Positions 16,022 through 23,649 of a DNA stretch of 33,010 nucleotides are shown here, in pieces (position 1 is the first letter of the stretch; each line of letters begins with the position of its first letter). The stretch comes from Chloroflexota bacterium. GTDB taxonomy: Bacteria > Chloroflexota > Dehalococcoidia > CAUJGQ01. A program made the translations under genes and the position numbers. Location: contig CAUJGQ010000168.1 of assembly GCA_963170165.1 (NCBI GenBank), forward strand, positions 1-33,010, written 5' to 3'. The notes below the pieces were generated by a model that saw nothing but the letters and a program-made list of their open reading frames with translations, made no database searches and was not told the origin of the DNA.

Positions 16022-17104
16022 GTGAGCGACAAGACGAACCGCGGCAACTACTTTGAGGACTTCGCGCGCGGGCAGGTCCTCCGCCATGCCACGCCGCGCA
16101 CCGTGACCGATGGTGATCGTGCCCTGTACATCGCGCTGACGGGCGACCGCCAGCCGCTGTTCTGCTCCGACGCCTTTGCGCGCGATCTCGGGTATCCATC
16201 GGCCCCGCTGCACGACCTGGTGGTGTTCCACATCGTCTTCGGCAAGAGCGTGCCGGATATCTCACTCAACGCCGTCGCCAACCTTGGGTATGCGGACGTG
16301 CGCTTTCATCGTCCGGTGTTCGCGGGGGACACCCTGACGGCGCAGTCCGAAGTATTGGGGAAGCGCGAGACTAGCGCGGGCAACGCCGGTATCGTCTGGG
16401 TGCAGACCACCGGCAGCAACCAGCACGGCGAGTCGGTGCTGTCTTACTACCGCTGGGTGATGGTGAACAAGCGCGACTCGGGCACACCTACCGGTGCGGC
16501 GGACTCGCCCAAGCTGCCTGAGGCGGTAGCGGGGATGGAGTTGCGCGCACCAGACGGGCTGAACGCCGCGGCGCTCGACCGGGAGGTGACGGGCGGACGG
16601 TACTTCTTCGAGGACTACGCGGCAGGCGAACGCATCCACCATGCGGACGGGATGACCATCGAGGAGACGGAGCACGCACTCGCCACCCGCCTGTATCAGA
16701 ACACAGCCAAGGTGCACTTCAACCTGCACCAGATGGCGGCAGACCGGCGCTTTGGCCGGCGACTGATGTACGGCGGGCACGTGATTTCCGTGGCGCACGC
16801 GCTCTCGATCAACGGGCTGGAGAACGGATTGGGGATGCTCGCCTGGAACGGCGGCAGCCACGCCAATCCCACCTTCGCCGGTGATACGATCTACGCCTGG
16901 AGCGACGTGCTCGACAAGGCAGATGTGCCGAACAACCCGGACCTGGGCGCACTCCGGCTGCGGCTGGTCGCCGTTAAGAACGCCAACCCCATGGACGAAG
17001 ACGTACCCCTGCGCGTCACGGACGAAAAGACCGGCCGCGAGGGATATAACCCCCGTGTGGTGCTGGACCTGGATTACTGGATGGCGATGCCGAAGCGGGG
17101 ATAA
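16022..17104 (+). CDS. mch: Mesaconyl-CoA hydratase (2-methylfumaryl-CoA hydratase)
   Basis: This 360-residue double-hotdog (MaoC-type) enzyme hydrates mesaconyl-CoA to beta-methylmalyl-CoA. The sequence follows the characterised enzymes closely as I recall them. The opening TNRGNYFEDF and ATPRTVTDGDRALY, then LVVFHIVFGKSVPDISLNAVANLGYADVRF, the second-domain IEETEHALATRLYQNTAKVHFNLH and RRLMYGGHVIS, and SHANPTFAGDTIYAWS are all present. Hotdog 1 covers about residues 10-160 and hotdog 2 about 185-345. The start is a GTG with AGGTG upstream, set by homology and by the promoter position. It is the first gene of an operon with methylsuccinyl-CoA dehydrogenase, 117 bases downstream. The same enzyme also serves the 3-hydroxypropionate bicycle, but the neighbour points to the ethylmalonyl-CoA pathway. 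Confidence 0.95.
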   Translation: MSDKTNRGNYFEDFARGQVLRHATPRTVTDGDRALYIALTGDRQPLFCSDAFARDLGYPSAPLHDLVVFHIVFGKSVPDISLNAVANLGYADVRFHRPVFAGDTLTAQSEVLGKRETSAGNAGIVWVQTTGSNQHGESVLSYYRWVMVNKRDSGTPTGAADSPKLPEAVAGMELRAPDGLNAAALDREVTGGRYFFEDYAAGERIHHADGMTIEETEHALATRLYQNTAKVHFNLHQMAADRRFGRRLMYGGHVISVAHALSINGLENGLGMLAWNGGSHANPTFAGDTIYAWSDVLDKADVPNNPDLGALRLRLVAVKNANPMDEDVPLRVTDEKTGREGYNPRVVLDLDYWMAMPKRG

Positions 17105-17221
17105 GTCAGGCACTTCGTACCGCATGTTTCCTGAGGCCGTTCCGGACAGTCCCAGTCCGGGCATCGAGCGAGCGGCGGGGGAGGGAACTGGGGTACCGCG
17201 CGGTGAAGCGGAGGCGAACAA

Positions 17222-18883
17222 ATGAGCATGGCGACGATGCCCGTGGTGGAGCTTGAGGGCGGGCGGCAGATTCTGAACGCGGCTACCGCCGTGATGGCCG
17301 CCGTGATTGAAGCGACGAAGCGCACGACCGACGGCGGCAAGCGCATCGACGATTACCAGGTGCTGACCGAGCGGGTGGCCTACGCCGCCACGGAACTGCG
17401 GGCAGCAGGGGACCTGCTGGCGTACGCCGAGTCGCTGCGCCAGGCCGGCAAGGCTGACGGTATTGTTGAGATGCAGGCTGTCGCCTTTGCCGCCGAGATG
17501 GCGCACAAACTCCGCACCACCGTTGAAGGGGCGCTGGAGGAGTTCGGCATCTCCGAGGAGTTGTTGGGCAGCACGTTAGGCGCACCAGCCGTCCGGGCGC
17601 TGATCCGCGCCGGGATGGCCGAGGCCCGCTTCCGCGAGATCGGCCGGACAGTGATCGCCACCCGCGGCATCAACAATATCGCCTTGGGCGATGAGATGCT
17701 GGAACTGACGCGCAAGACCATGCGCGACTTCGCCCGGGCCGAGGTTGCCCCTCACGCCGAGCGCATCCACCGTCACGACGAGCTGGTGCCGGACGAGCTG
17801 CTGAACAAGATGGCGGAGTTGGGACTGTTCGCCCTTTCCATCCCAGAGCAGTACACCGGCTCCGGCATGGGCTACCCGGCGATGATCGTCACTACGGAGG
17901 AGCTATCCGCCGCCTCGCTGGGCGCCGCCGGCTCACTCGCCACCCGTCCCGAGATCCTGATCAATGCCTTGCTTGCCGGCGGCACCGAACGGCAGCGCGC
18001 ATCCTGGCTGCCCAAGATCGCCTCCGGCGAGGTGCTGGTCGGCATCGCGGTCACCGAGCCAGACACCGGCTCCGACGTCGCCAGCCTGTCCGTGCGGGCG
18101 GATCCGGGCAAGGTGGACGGCCGCCAGGGCTACATCATCAACGGCAACAAGGCCTGGAGCACCTTCTCTGGCCGGGCGAACGTGCTGGCACTGCTGGCGC
18201 GCACCGACCCGGATCGCGCCAAGGGCAATCGTGGCCTGTCGCTGTTCATCGTGGAGAAGGACGCTTTCTACGGCCACGAGTACGAGCAGGACGGCCCTGG
18301 CGGTGGCAAGCTCTCCGGCAAGGCGATCCCCACCCCCGGCTACCGTGGCATGCACTCCTTCATGGTGTCGCTCGACAACTGGTTCGTGCCGGCGGAGAAC
18401 CTGGTGGGTGAGGAGACGGGGCTCAACCGCGGCTTCTACCTGCAGATGGGCGGCTTTGCCGCCGGGCGGTTGCAGACCGGTGGCCGCGCCTGCGGGCTGG
18501 CCCAGGCGGCGCTGGAGAAGACGGCCCAGTACGTCACCGATCGCACCCAGTTCGGCAAGCCAATCGGCGAGTACGGTCTGACCCAATACAAGCTCGGGCG
18601 GATGGCGACGCACCTGGCTGCCTCCCGCCAGCTCACCTATGCCGCCGCCCGCGCGATGGAGGCGGACCCGACGGCCTCCGTTGAGGGAGCGATGTGCAAG
18701 CTGCTTGCCTCGGACATGGCCGTGTGGCTGTCGCAGGAAGGGCAACTGATCCACGGCGGCTGGGGCTACGCCGAGGAGACGGCCATCTCCCGCTACGTGG
18801 TAGACGCGCAGGTGCTGCCGATCTTCGAGGGCGTCAAGCCGATTCTGGAACTAGCGGTCATCGGCCGCACGCTCCTGCGATAA
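17222..18883 (+). CDS. mcd: (2S)-methylsuccinyl-CoA dehydrogenase
   Basis: The 553-residue protein is an acyl-CoA dehydrogenase with an N-terminal helical extension of about 150 residues. This is the length and layout typical of methylsuccinyl-CoA dehydrogenase, which oxidises (2S)-methylsuccinyl-CoA to mesaconyl-CoA in the ethylmalonyl-CoA pathway. The C-terminal half carries the specific signatures GYRGMHSFMVSLDNWFVPAENLVG, GGFAAGRLQTGGRACGLAQAALE, RTQFGKPIGEYGLTQYKLGRMATH and LIHGGWGYAEETAISRYVVDAQVLPIFEGVKPILEL. FAD-binding segments VTEPDTGSD and WSTFSGRANV are intact. The ATG has GGAGG eight bases upstream. Its product is the substrate of the enzyme encoded just before it, which strengthens both calls. 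Confidence 0.95.
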   Translation: MSMATMPVVELEGGRQILNAATAVMAAVIEATKRTTDGGKRIDDYQVLTERVAYAATELRAAGDLLAYAESLRQAGKADGIVEMQAVAFAAEMAHKLRTTVEGALEEFGISEELLGSTLGAPAVRALIRAGMAEARFREIGRTVIATRGINNIALGDEMLELTRKTMRDFARAEVAPHAERIHRHDELVPDELLNKMAELGLFALSIPEQYTGSGMGYPAMIVTTEELSAASLGAAGSLATRPEILINALLAGGTERQRASWLPKIASGEVLVGIAVTEPDTGSDVASLSVRADPGKVDGRQGYIINGNKAWSTFSGRANVLALLARTDPDRAKGNRGLSLFIVEKDAFYGHEYEQDGPGGGKLSGKAIPTPGYRGMHSFMVSLDNWFVPAENLVGEETGLNRGFYLQMGGFAAGRLQTGGRACGLAQAALEKTAQYVTDRTQFGKPIGEYGLTQYKLGRMATHLAASRQLTYAAARAMEADPTASVEGAMCKLLASDMAVWLSQEGQLIHGGWGYAEETAISRYVVDAQVLPIFEGVKPILELAVIGRTLLR

Positions 18884-18908
18884 ACTCCGTGCAGGCGGAG
18901 GCAACACC

Positions 18909-19478
18909 ATGGTCATCGCGCAGGCAGGCATGGCGCTCACCGAGGACCAGTACCGGCAGCTAGCGCTGGATGCTGATGATGTCCACTGGGAGCTACACCA
19001 CGGGCACCTGCGCGAGAAACCGCCGATGACATGGGAACACAACGAGACGACGCGCCTGCTGCGGCACGAACTGGAGCTGCAACTACCGTGGAGCACGTAT
19101 CGCGTGATCCAGGATCACGGCCGCGTGCGCCGCTCGTCGCGCAGCTACTACATCCCCGATCTGTACGTCGTGCCGGTGGCGATGGCGCGGCGGCTGTTCC
19201 ACACGCCGGGCATGCTGGAGGCGTACCCGGAACCGTTGCCGCTGGTGGTGGAGGTGTGGTCGCCCTCCACTGGCGCCTATGACGTTGAGCAGAAGCTGCA
19301 GGAGTACCAGGCACGGGGCGACGCCGAGATCTGGTTGGTCCACCCGTACGAGCACACGCTGACCACGTGGCGCCGGCAGGCGGACGGCTCCTACACACGA
19401 TCGTTTCTCACCGGGGGCACGATTGCGCCGGCCGCGCTCCCGGGTGTGACCGTGAACCTGGCTCGCATCTTTGTCTGA
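18909..19478 (+). CDS. Uma2 family (DUF820) restriction-endonuclease-fold protein
   Basis: The 189-residue protein fits the Uma2/DUF820 family of PD-(D/E)xK nucleases. It opens with LTEDQYRQLALDADDVHWELHHGHL, then has the core IPDLYVV (the PD), LPLVVEVWSPSTGAYDVEQKLQEYQ (the E and later K) and AEIWLVHPYEHTLTTWR. Such proteins are numerous in Chloroflexota and cyanobacteria and their biological role is poorly known. GGAGG seven bases before the ATG and a 25-base gap after mcd put it in the pathway operon, although it has no obvious metabolic link. It may be a mobile or passively inserted gene. Confidence 0.88.
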   Translation: MVIAQAGMALTEDQYRQLALDADDVHWELHHGHLREKPPMTWEHNETTRLLRHELELQLPWSTYRVIQDHGRVRRSSRSYYIPDLYVVPVAMARRLFHTPGMLEAYPEPLPLVVEVWSPSTGAYDVEQKLQEYQARGDAEIWLVHPYEHTLTTWRRQADGSYTRSFLTGGTIAPAALPGVTVNLARIFV

Positions 19479-19515
19479 TGGGCGCAACAGCGGGCAACAC
19501 AACGAGAGGGGTGAC

Positions 19516-20502
19516 ATGAGCAAGCAGATCACCGTCCGGCGCAGCGAAATGACGCTGCCCGGGCACCGGATGGATTTCCTGAAGAAGGCGGCGGCCTCCA
19601 TCGCCGATGAGATCATGGCCGACTGCGAGGACGCCTGTCCGCTGTCCGCCAAGGGCCCGCAGGTGCGCAACACCATCGTTGAGGCCTTCACCACGCTGGA
19701 TTGGGGCGACAAGTTCGTCACGTTCCGCCCCAACAACACCCAGTCTCCCTTCTTCGAGGGCGACCTAGAGGCGGTGGTCAAGGGCGCGGTGGACAAGTTC
19801 CACGGCGTGATCATCCCCAAGACCTTCAAGCCGGAGCAGATTGAGCGCGTCGACGAGCTGCTGACCAAGTTCGAGGCGCAGAGCGGCTGGACAACGAAGA
19901 TCCAGATTGAGGCGTTGATCGAGACAGCACAGGCCGTAGAGAACGCCTACCAGATCGCGACGGCATCGGACCGGATGGCCTCGCTGATCTTCGGCATCGC
20001 CGACTACGCCGCCGACATCGGGGTGGCCGACGCCTACAACACCCAGAACATCCGCTTCCTCTACGCCAAGCAGCGCGTGATCAATGCCGCGAAGGCCGCC
20101 GGTCTGGACGCGATTGACAACGTTCACCTCCAGATCGGCGACCTAGAGGCGCTGAAGGTCATGACTGCCGAGTCGGCCGGCTATGGCTTTGACGGCCGCT
20201 GGGCGCTCACCCCCCGCCACCTCGAGATCATCAATGCCACCTACACACCCACCGAAGAGCAGCTTGAGCACGCCAAGAAAGTCGTGGTGCTGTACGAGGA
20301 GGCGGACGAGCAGGGGCTAGGTGCGATCGTCGACCCGGACAATGGCGAGATGATCGACGAGGCGACGATCAAGATCGCCTTCAAGCAGTTGATGAAGGGC
20401 TTCAAGGCAGGCAAGGTCGAGGAGCAGTTCCTCATGAAGGCGGCGCGCAGCGCCGAGCACACGGGCTACAATTTCCTGGGTCACCATGCACTAAACGTGT
20501 AA
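19516..20502 (+). CDS. Malyl-CoA/beta-methylmalyl-CoA lyase-like protein (HpcH/HpaI, CitE family)
   Basis: This 328-residue TIM-barrel protein matches the malyl-CoA lyase branch of the CitE-like lyases. The order is VRRSEMTLPGHRMDFLKKAAASIADEIM, the acidic DCEDACPLSAKGPQVR, LDWGDKFVTFRPN (Arg for CoA or carboxylate), GVIIPKTFKPEQIERV, IEALIETAQAVENA (Glu metal ligand), FGIADYAADIG (Asp metal ligand), AIDNVHLQIGD and GFDGRWALTPRHLEIIN. In the pathway such a lyase splits beta-methylmalyl-CoA into glyoxylate and propionyl-CoA. Citramalyl- or citryl-type activity cannot be excluded from sequence alone. The operon context with mch and mcd supports malyl-CoA lyase. GAGAGGGG precedes the ATG at 19516. 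The C-terminal tail (GYNFLGHHALNV) is longer than usual. Confidence 0.87.
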   Translation: MSKQITVRRSEMTLPGHRMDFLKKAAASIADEIMADCEDACPLSAKGPQVRNTIVEAFTTLDWGDKFVTFRPNNTQSPFFEGDLEAVVKGAVDKFHGVIIPKTFKPEQIERVDELLTKFEAQSGWTTKIQIEALIETAQAVENAYQIATASDRMASLIFGIADYAADIGVADAYNTQNIRFLYAKQRVINAAKAAGLDAIDNVHLQIGDLEALKVMTAESAGYGFDGRWALTPRHLEIINATYTPTEEQLEHAKKVVVLYEEADEQGLGAIVDPDNGEMIDEATIKIAFKQLMKGFKAGKVEEQFLMKAARSAEHTGYNFLGHHALNV

Positions 20503-20532
20503 AGCGCCCGCACCAAGCAATGACAGAAAAAG

Positions 20533-20565
20533 GGCCCCCGATCCCATGCTGTGGGATCGGGGGCC
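20533..20565 (-). terminator. Strong hairpin terminator between the pathway operon and the small leftward gene
   Basis: A perfect 14-bp stem (GGCCCCCGATCCCA with TGGGATCGGGGGCC) closes on a 5-base loop. On the minus strand it is followed by CTTTTTCTG, a proper U-run, so it is a textbook intrinsic terminator for the 77-aa gene. For the plus-strand operon ending 30 bases earlier the hairpin is present without a U-run, so it may act in both directions. Confidence 0.88.
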
Positions 20566-20618
20566 TCTGAGTGCGGCCACACCCCTCGAAGCCGCGCCCA
20601 GCCTAGAGACTGCCCGAA

Positions 20619-20852
20619 CTACCCGGCGCGGGCGATGAGATAGTCGGTGACGGCGGCGGTGAGCGCCGGCGCCGGCAACGCACCGTCAATCAGCGCATAG
20701 CCGCTGACGTCGTCGCCCTCCCGCACACCCTCCGCCAGCATATCCGTGAAGATTTGGCGGCCTTCCGGGCTCAAATCCGCATAGAACGCCTCGAGCTTCT
20801 GGGCAAACCCCTGGACATCGCCTTCGGTCCACAGCGCGTCATTGCTCATCAT
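20619..20852 (-). CDS. Small acidic hypothetical protein
   Basis: A 77-residue acidic helical protein: LWTEGDVQGFAQKLEAFYADLSPEGRQIFTDMLAEG, then a short Gly/Asp turn and a final helix. There is no signal peptide, Cys or membrane segment. Its size and helical N-half are reminiscent of leader-like small proteins, but no Gly-Gly cleavage site or modifying enzyme lies nearby, so I do not call it a peptide precursor. The start ATG has GAGG five bases upstream; the next ATG, three bases further on, is equally possible. It is served by the terminator at 20533 and preceded by a perfect 15-base palindrome. Confidence 0.75.
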   Translation of the reverse strand: MMSNDALWTEGDVQGFAQKLEAFYADLSPEGRQIFTDMLAEGVREGDDVSGYALIDGALPAPALTAAVTDYLIARAG

Positions 20853-20877
20853 GGTCACCTCGCTCGCGGCGTGTCTG

Positions 20878-20892
20878 CCGTTGTTACAACGG
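20878..20892. promoter_or_regulatory. Perfect 15-base palindrome, candidate operator
   Basis: CCGTTGT-T-ACAACGG has 7-base arms around a single central base and lies 26 bases upstream of the 77-aa gene start, in the region between it and the divergent response regulator. The position suits an operator. The binding protein is unknown. Confidence 0.5.
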
Positions 20893-21071
20893 GACTGTAA
20901 TCCAGGATACACCTGCTGTCTGCCACATTGGCGACAGAGCGCGCAGGCAAGGATAGCAAGCAGGCAAGCGGCGGGATACCCCGTAGAGGCTATATGTCAC
21001 CCGCCTGTGACCGTGTAAAAGGTAGGGAAAGGCTGGCGCGCCCCTGTGCCTGCCAAGGAGGGACCCGCTCG

Positions 21072-21749
21072 ATGCCGATTCGTGTGCTGCTCGCCGATGA
21101 CAACGCGCTCTTCCGGGAGGGCATGGCTAGCCTGCTGGGCCGCTGCGCCGACGTTCAGGTGATTGGTCAGGCCAAAGACGCCGCTGAGGCGGTGCGCAAG
21201 ACCACCCTCATCCGCCCGGACGTCGTGCTGATGGACCTCTCCATGCCGCTCGGCGGTGGTGTGGAGGCAACCAAGCGGATCCTCGAAGAACGGCCCGAGC
21301 AGGCGATCTGTATGCTCACGGTCTCCGAGCAGGAGTCCGACCTGTACGCCACCATCCGCGCCGGCGCCCGTGGTTACCTGGTGAAGACCGTGGTGCTGGA
21401 GGATCTCTGCCAGAGCCTGCACATCCTGGCAGAAGGCGGATCAGTCGTAACTCCGCACCTCGCAGCCCGGCTGCTCGACGAGTTTGCCAAGCTGGCGCAG
21501 ACTCAGCGTGAGGGGCCAAGCGAAGCCGAGAAGCTCACCGCCCGCGAGCGAGAGGTGCTGGAGTTGGTGGCCCGGGGCGCCTCCAATAAGGAAATCGCCA
21601 ACCGGCTCGTCATCGCCGAAAACACCGTCAAGGTTCACCTGCGCAATATCCTTGACAAGCTCCAGCTGCGCAACCGCCAGCAGGCAGCCGCCTTCGCCGT
21701 GCAAGAAGGCTTGGTTCGTGAAGTGCGCGTAGACGAGTCGCTGGTCTAA
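21072..21749 (+). CDS. NarL/FixJ-type response regulator
   Basis: The 225-residue protein has an N-terminal receiver domain and a C-terminal LuxR-type helix-turn-helix. The receiver shows the acidic pair DD (residues 9-10), the phosphate-accepting Asp55 in VVLMDLSMP, the conserved Thr in MLTVSEQ and the Lys in GYLVKT. The output domain begins LTAREREVLELVARGASNKEIANRL and continues AENTVKVHLRNILDKLQLRNRQQA, the full GerE/LuxR signature. No histidine kinase is encoded nearby, so it is an orphan here. AGGAGG ten bases before the ATG sets the start. Its target is unknown; the divergent small gene and its palindrome are nearby candidates. Confidence 0.95.
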   Translation: MPIRVLLADDNALFREGMASLLGRCADVQVIGQAKDAAEAVRKTTLIRPDVVLMDLSMPLGGGVEATKRILEERPEQAICMLTVSEQESDLYATIRAGARGYLVKTVVLEDLCQSLHILAEGGSVVTPHLAARLLDEFAKLAQTQREGPSEAEKLTAREREVLELVARGASNKEIANRLVIAENTVKVHLRNILDKLQLRNRQQAAAFAVQEGLVREVRVDESLV

Positions 21750-21752
21750 CGA

Positions 21753-22187
21753 TCACGGCCCGCGGGCGCGCATCTGCACCAGTGCCCCCGCGGGCTCTGC
21801 CACCACGGTACGAAACGGCACAGCCCGAAGCGCGTCCGCCAGCGCGGTGGCAGCCGGCTCCGGAAGCACTGCAGCCAGCCACCCGCGGGGCGCCAGGATG
21901 CGGCGGCACTCCTCAGCCAGCAGTGCCAAGTCTAGCCTCTCCACACCGGACGGCAGTATCACTACATCGATCGCATGGGACAGGATGCCGGTGTTCACCG
22001 GCAGCGCCCGTACTGCCACGCCGCCGGCAAACTGCTGCACCCGCGGATGAGCGACCACCAGCAGCCCGGTTGAGCCCAGCACCGCAGCGAGCCGCTCCAG
22101 CGCATCATGCGGAAGCAACCCCAGCAAGGCCACGGTTTGACCGGCCGTCATCTGCCCGGCGAAGAAGCGGACAGCCGCGTCAGCCAC
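21753..22187 (-). CDS. Methyltransferase-like protein, probably degenerate
   Basis: The 144-residue product looks like the second half of a class I methyltransferase fold. It has alternating strands and helices (TVALLGLLP, GLLVVAHPR, IDVVILPSGVERLDLALLAEECRRILAPRGWLAAVLPEP). The segment RILAPRGWLAAVLP matches the common LKPGGRL-type strand. The glycine-rich SAM loop is missing or strongly altered (ALLGLLPHDALERLA). Either it is a non-catalytic remnant or it binds something else. Its start overlaps the end of the HIT gene by eight bases, so the two are translated together. Confidence 0.65.
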   Translation of the reverse strand: MADAAVRFFAGQMTAGQTVALLGLLPHDALERLAAVLGSTGLLVVAHPRVQQFAGGVAVRALPVNTGILSHAIDVVILPSGVERLDLALLAEECRRILAPRGWLAAVLPEPAATALADALRAVPFRTVVAEPAGALVQMRARGP

Positions 22188-22668
22188 CGGCGCGCAGGCG
22201 GGCAGCCAGCCGCGCGTACGTCTGGTCCAGCGTCTCCGGCATGACCTTCGTCTCGCCGGTGACGGTCATGAAGTTGGTGTCGCCGCCCCAACGCGGGACA
22301 ATGTGCATGTGCAGGTGATCCGGCAGCCCGGCGCCCGCCACCCGGCCGAGGTTCATACCGACGTTGAAGCCGTCGGGCCGGTACTCGGCGCCGAGGGCAC
22401 GCACCACGCGCTGCGTGAGCGCCGTCATTTCCATCGCCGGCTCGGCGTCCAGTGCGCCCAGATCACCGCCATGCGCGTACGGCGCCACCAGCACATGCCC
22501 GGTGTTATAGGGAAACAGGTTGAGTAACGCGAAGACCCGCACACCGCGCAGCAGGATCAGGTTCTCCGCGTCGCGGTTCTCCGCCTGTTTCACGCACAGG
22601 AAGCAGCCGGGCGTGCTGTCCGCCGCCGTCACGTACTGCAATCTCCAGGGGGCCCACAGCCGCTGCAT
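22180..22668 (-). CDS. HIT family hydrolase
   Basis: This 162-residue protein belongs to the histidine-triad superfamily. It opens MQRLWAPWRLQYVTAAD and has CFLC with a later His (likely a zinc site), then LNLFPYNTGHVLVAPYAHGGDL and NLGRVAGAGLPDHLHMHIVPRWGGDTNFMTV. The HLHMHIVP triad carries the catalytic His. This WAPWR-starting subgroup resembles AP4A phosphorylase-like nucleotidyl hydrolases acting on dinucleoside polyphosphates or adenylated compounds. The ATG at 22668 lies six bases after the stop of the membrane-protein gene and the protein overlaps the methyltransferase-like gene, so the three form an operon. Confidence 0.94.
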   Translation of the reverse strand: MQRLWAPWRLQYVTAADSTPGCFLCVKQAENRDAENLILLRGVRVFALLNLFPYNTGHVLVAPYAHGGDLGALDAEPAMEMTALTQRVVRALGAEYRPDGFNVGMNLGRVAGAGLPDHLHMHIVPRWGGDTNFMTVTGETKVMPETLDQTYARLAARLRAGG

Positions 22669-22673
22669 CAACG

Positions 22674-22895
22674 CTAGGAGACGACGATGTGCGTCACGGT
22701 GTAAAACACACCGAGCACGAAGCTCCCGGCCAGCACGGCCGCCGCGATGCTATTTTCCTCGAACACCTCGCGCATGATGTCATAGCGCTTGTTGAGGTAC
22801 TCGAAGACAGCCAGCACCAGCACCATGGCGATGGCCGACCACAGCAGCACCAGCCCAACATCTTCGAAGAACTCCCGAACGTCATCCCCGCTCAC
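22674..22895 (-). CDS. Small two-helix membrane protein (DUF350-like)
   Basis: The 73-residue protein has two hydrophobic helices (VGLVLLWSAIAMVLVLAVFEY and SIAAAVLAGSFVLGVFYTV) joined by a charged stretch, NKRYDIMREVFEENS. The loop and the EENSIAAAVLAGSFVLG segment resemble DUF350 membrane proteins, though only one repeat is present. The start is GTG with GAGGG five bases upstream. It is the first gene of the leftward operon with the HIT hydrolase. Confidence 0.78.
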   Translation of the reverse strand: MSGDDVREFFEDVGLVLLWSAIAMVLVLAVFEYLNKRYDIMREVFEENSIAAAVLAGSFVLGVFYTVTHIVVS

Positions 22896-22951
22896 GGCAA
22901 CCCTCGAGAAATGGCGGCGCGCCCGCGCCGGATTCGCCGGTGGCCGGCGCC

Positions 22952-23551
22952 CTACCGGCCGAGGTGGTGGTACTCGCGGTTGGGCAGCATGCCGGTGGCG
23001 GATGCCAGCCGGTTGGTGAAGTTGAACATCGCTGCCGTCTCCGCGATGTCGAAGATCGCCTGATCCGAGAAGCCCGCCGCGCGCAGCCGCTCGATGTCCG
23101 CCTCACTGCACTCCACCGGTGACTTCGTGATCTTGACGGCGTAGTCCAGCATGGCCGTATGCCGTTCGTCAAGTCCGGCGCGCCGGTAGTCCAGCGTGAT
23201 GCGGTCACCCTGCACCTCATCACCGAGCAGCTGGCGCAGCGTGGCCCCGTGCGACGTAAGGCAGTACAAGCAGTGGTTCTCAGCCGAGACCGCGACGGAG
23301 ATCATCTCCCGCTCGGCCGGCGTCAACTCGGACTCGCCAACGGTTACCTCGGTGAAATGCGCCCGCCAGCGGCGGAAGTGCTCCGGCCGGAACGCATAGA
23401 CACGGAAGACGTTTGGCACGAAGCCCAACCGCGCCTGCGCCTTGTCGAACAGCGCGCGGATGTCGTCATCCAACTCGCTCATGTCCGGCACCGGCAACCA
23501 GCCGATGCGCTCGGTCTCCGCCACCCGCGCGGGTTCTGCCGTCGATGTCAT
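22952..23551 (-). CDS. AhpD-like peroxidase-related protein (carboxymuconolactone decarboxylase fold)
   Basis: The 199-residue helical protein carries the AhpD core NHCLYCLTSHGATLRQL, with a CxxC pair and the following His of the thiol peroxidase site. It is preceded by LTPAEREMISVAVSAE, the usual helix carrying the proton-relay Glu. The N-terminal region (LPVPDMSELDDDIRALFDKAQARLGFVPNVFRVYAFRP) is characteristic of the uncharacterised peroxidase-related subfamily. It likely reduces organic or hydrogen peroxide with an outside thiol donor. The ATG at 23551 has GAGAGGAG upstream. It is separate from the next leftward gene by 56 bases and divergent from the SecA operon. Confidence 0.92.
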   Translation of the reverse strand: MTSTAEPARVAETERIGWLPVPDMSELDDDIRALFDKAQARLGFVPNVFRVYAFRPEHFRRWRAHFTEVTVGESELTPAEREMISVAVSAENHCLYCLTSHGATLRQLLGDEVQGDRITLDYRRAGLDERHTAMLDYAVKITKSPVECSEADIERLRAAGFSDQAIFDIAETAAMFNFTNRLASATGMLPNREYHHLGR

Positions 23552-23637
23552 CGCGGTCGCTCCTCTCGCCAAGTCTCTCTAGCCTACACGCAGCGTGCCC
23601 GCACCGGCAGCACCGCTCGCGTCATCAGTCCAGCCGG

Positions 23638-23643
23638 TACACT
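23638..23643 (+). promoter_or_regulatory. Possible -10 element for a leaderless SecA-operon transcript
   Basis: TACACT ends seven bases before the first ATG of the operon, and no ribosome site precedes that ATG. This spacing would put the transcript start on the ATG itself. No convincing -35 is seen. Confidence 0.35.
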
Positions 23644-23649
23644 GAACCT

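Noticed and set aside
16262-17506. A 414-codon leftward open frame
   Set aside because: It is antisense to mesaconyl-CoA hydratase and the start of mcd, and its translation shows no protein-like pattern.
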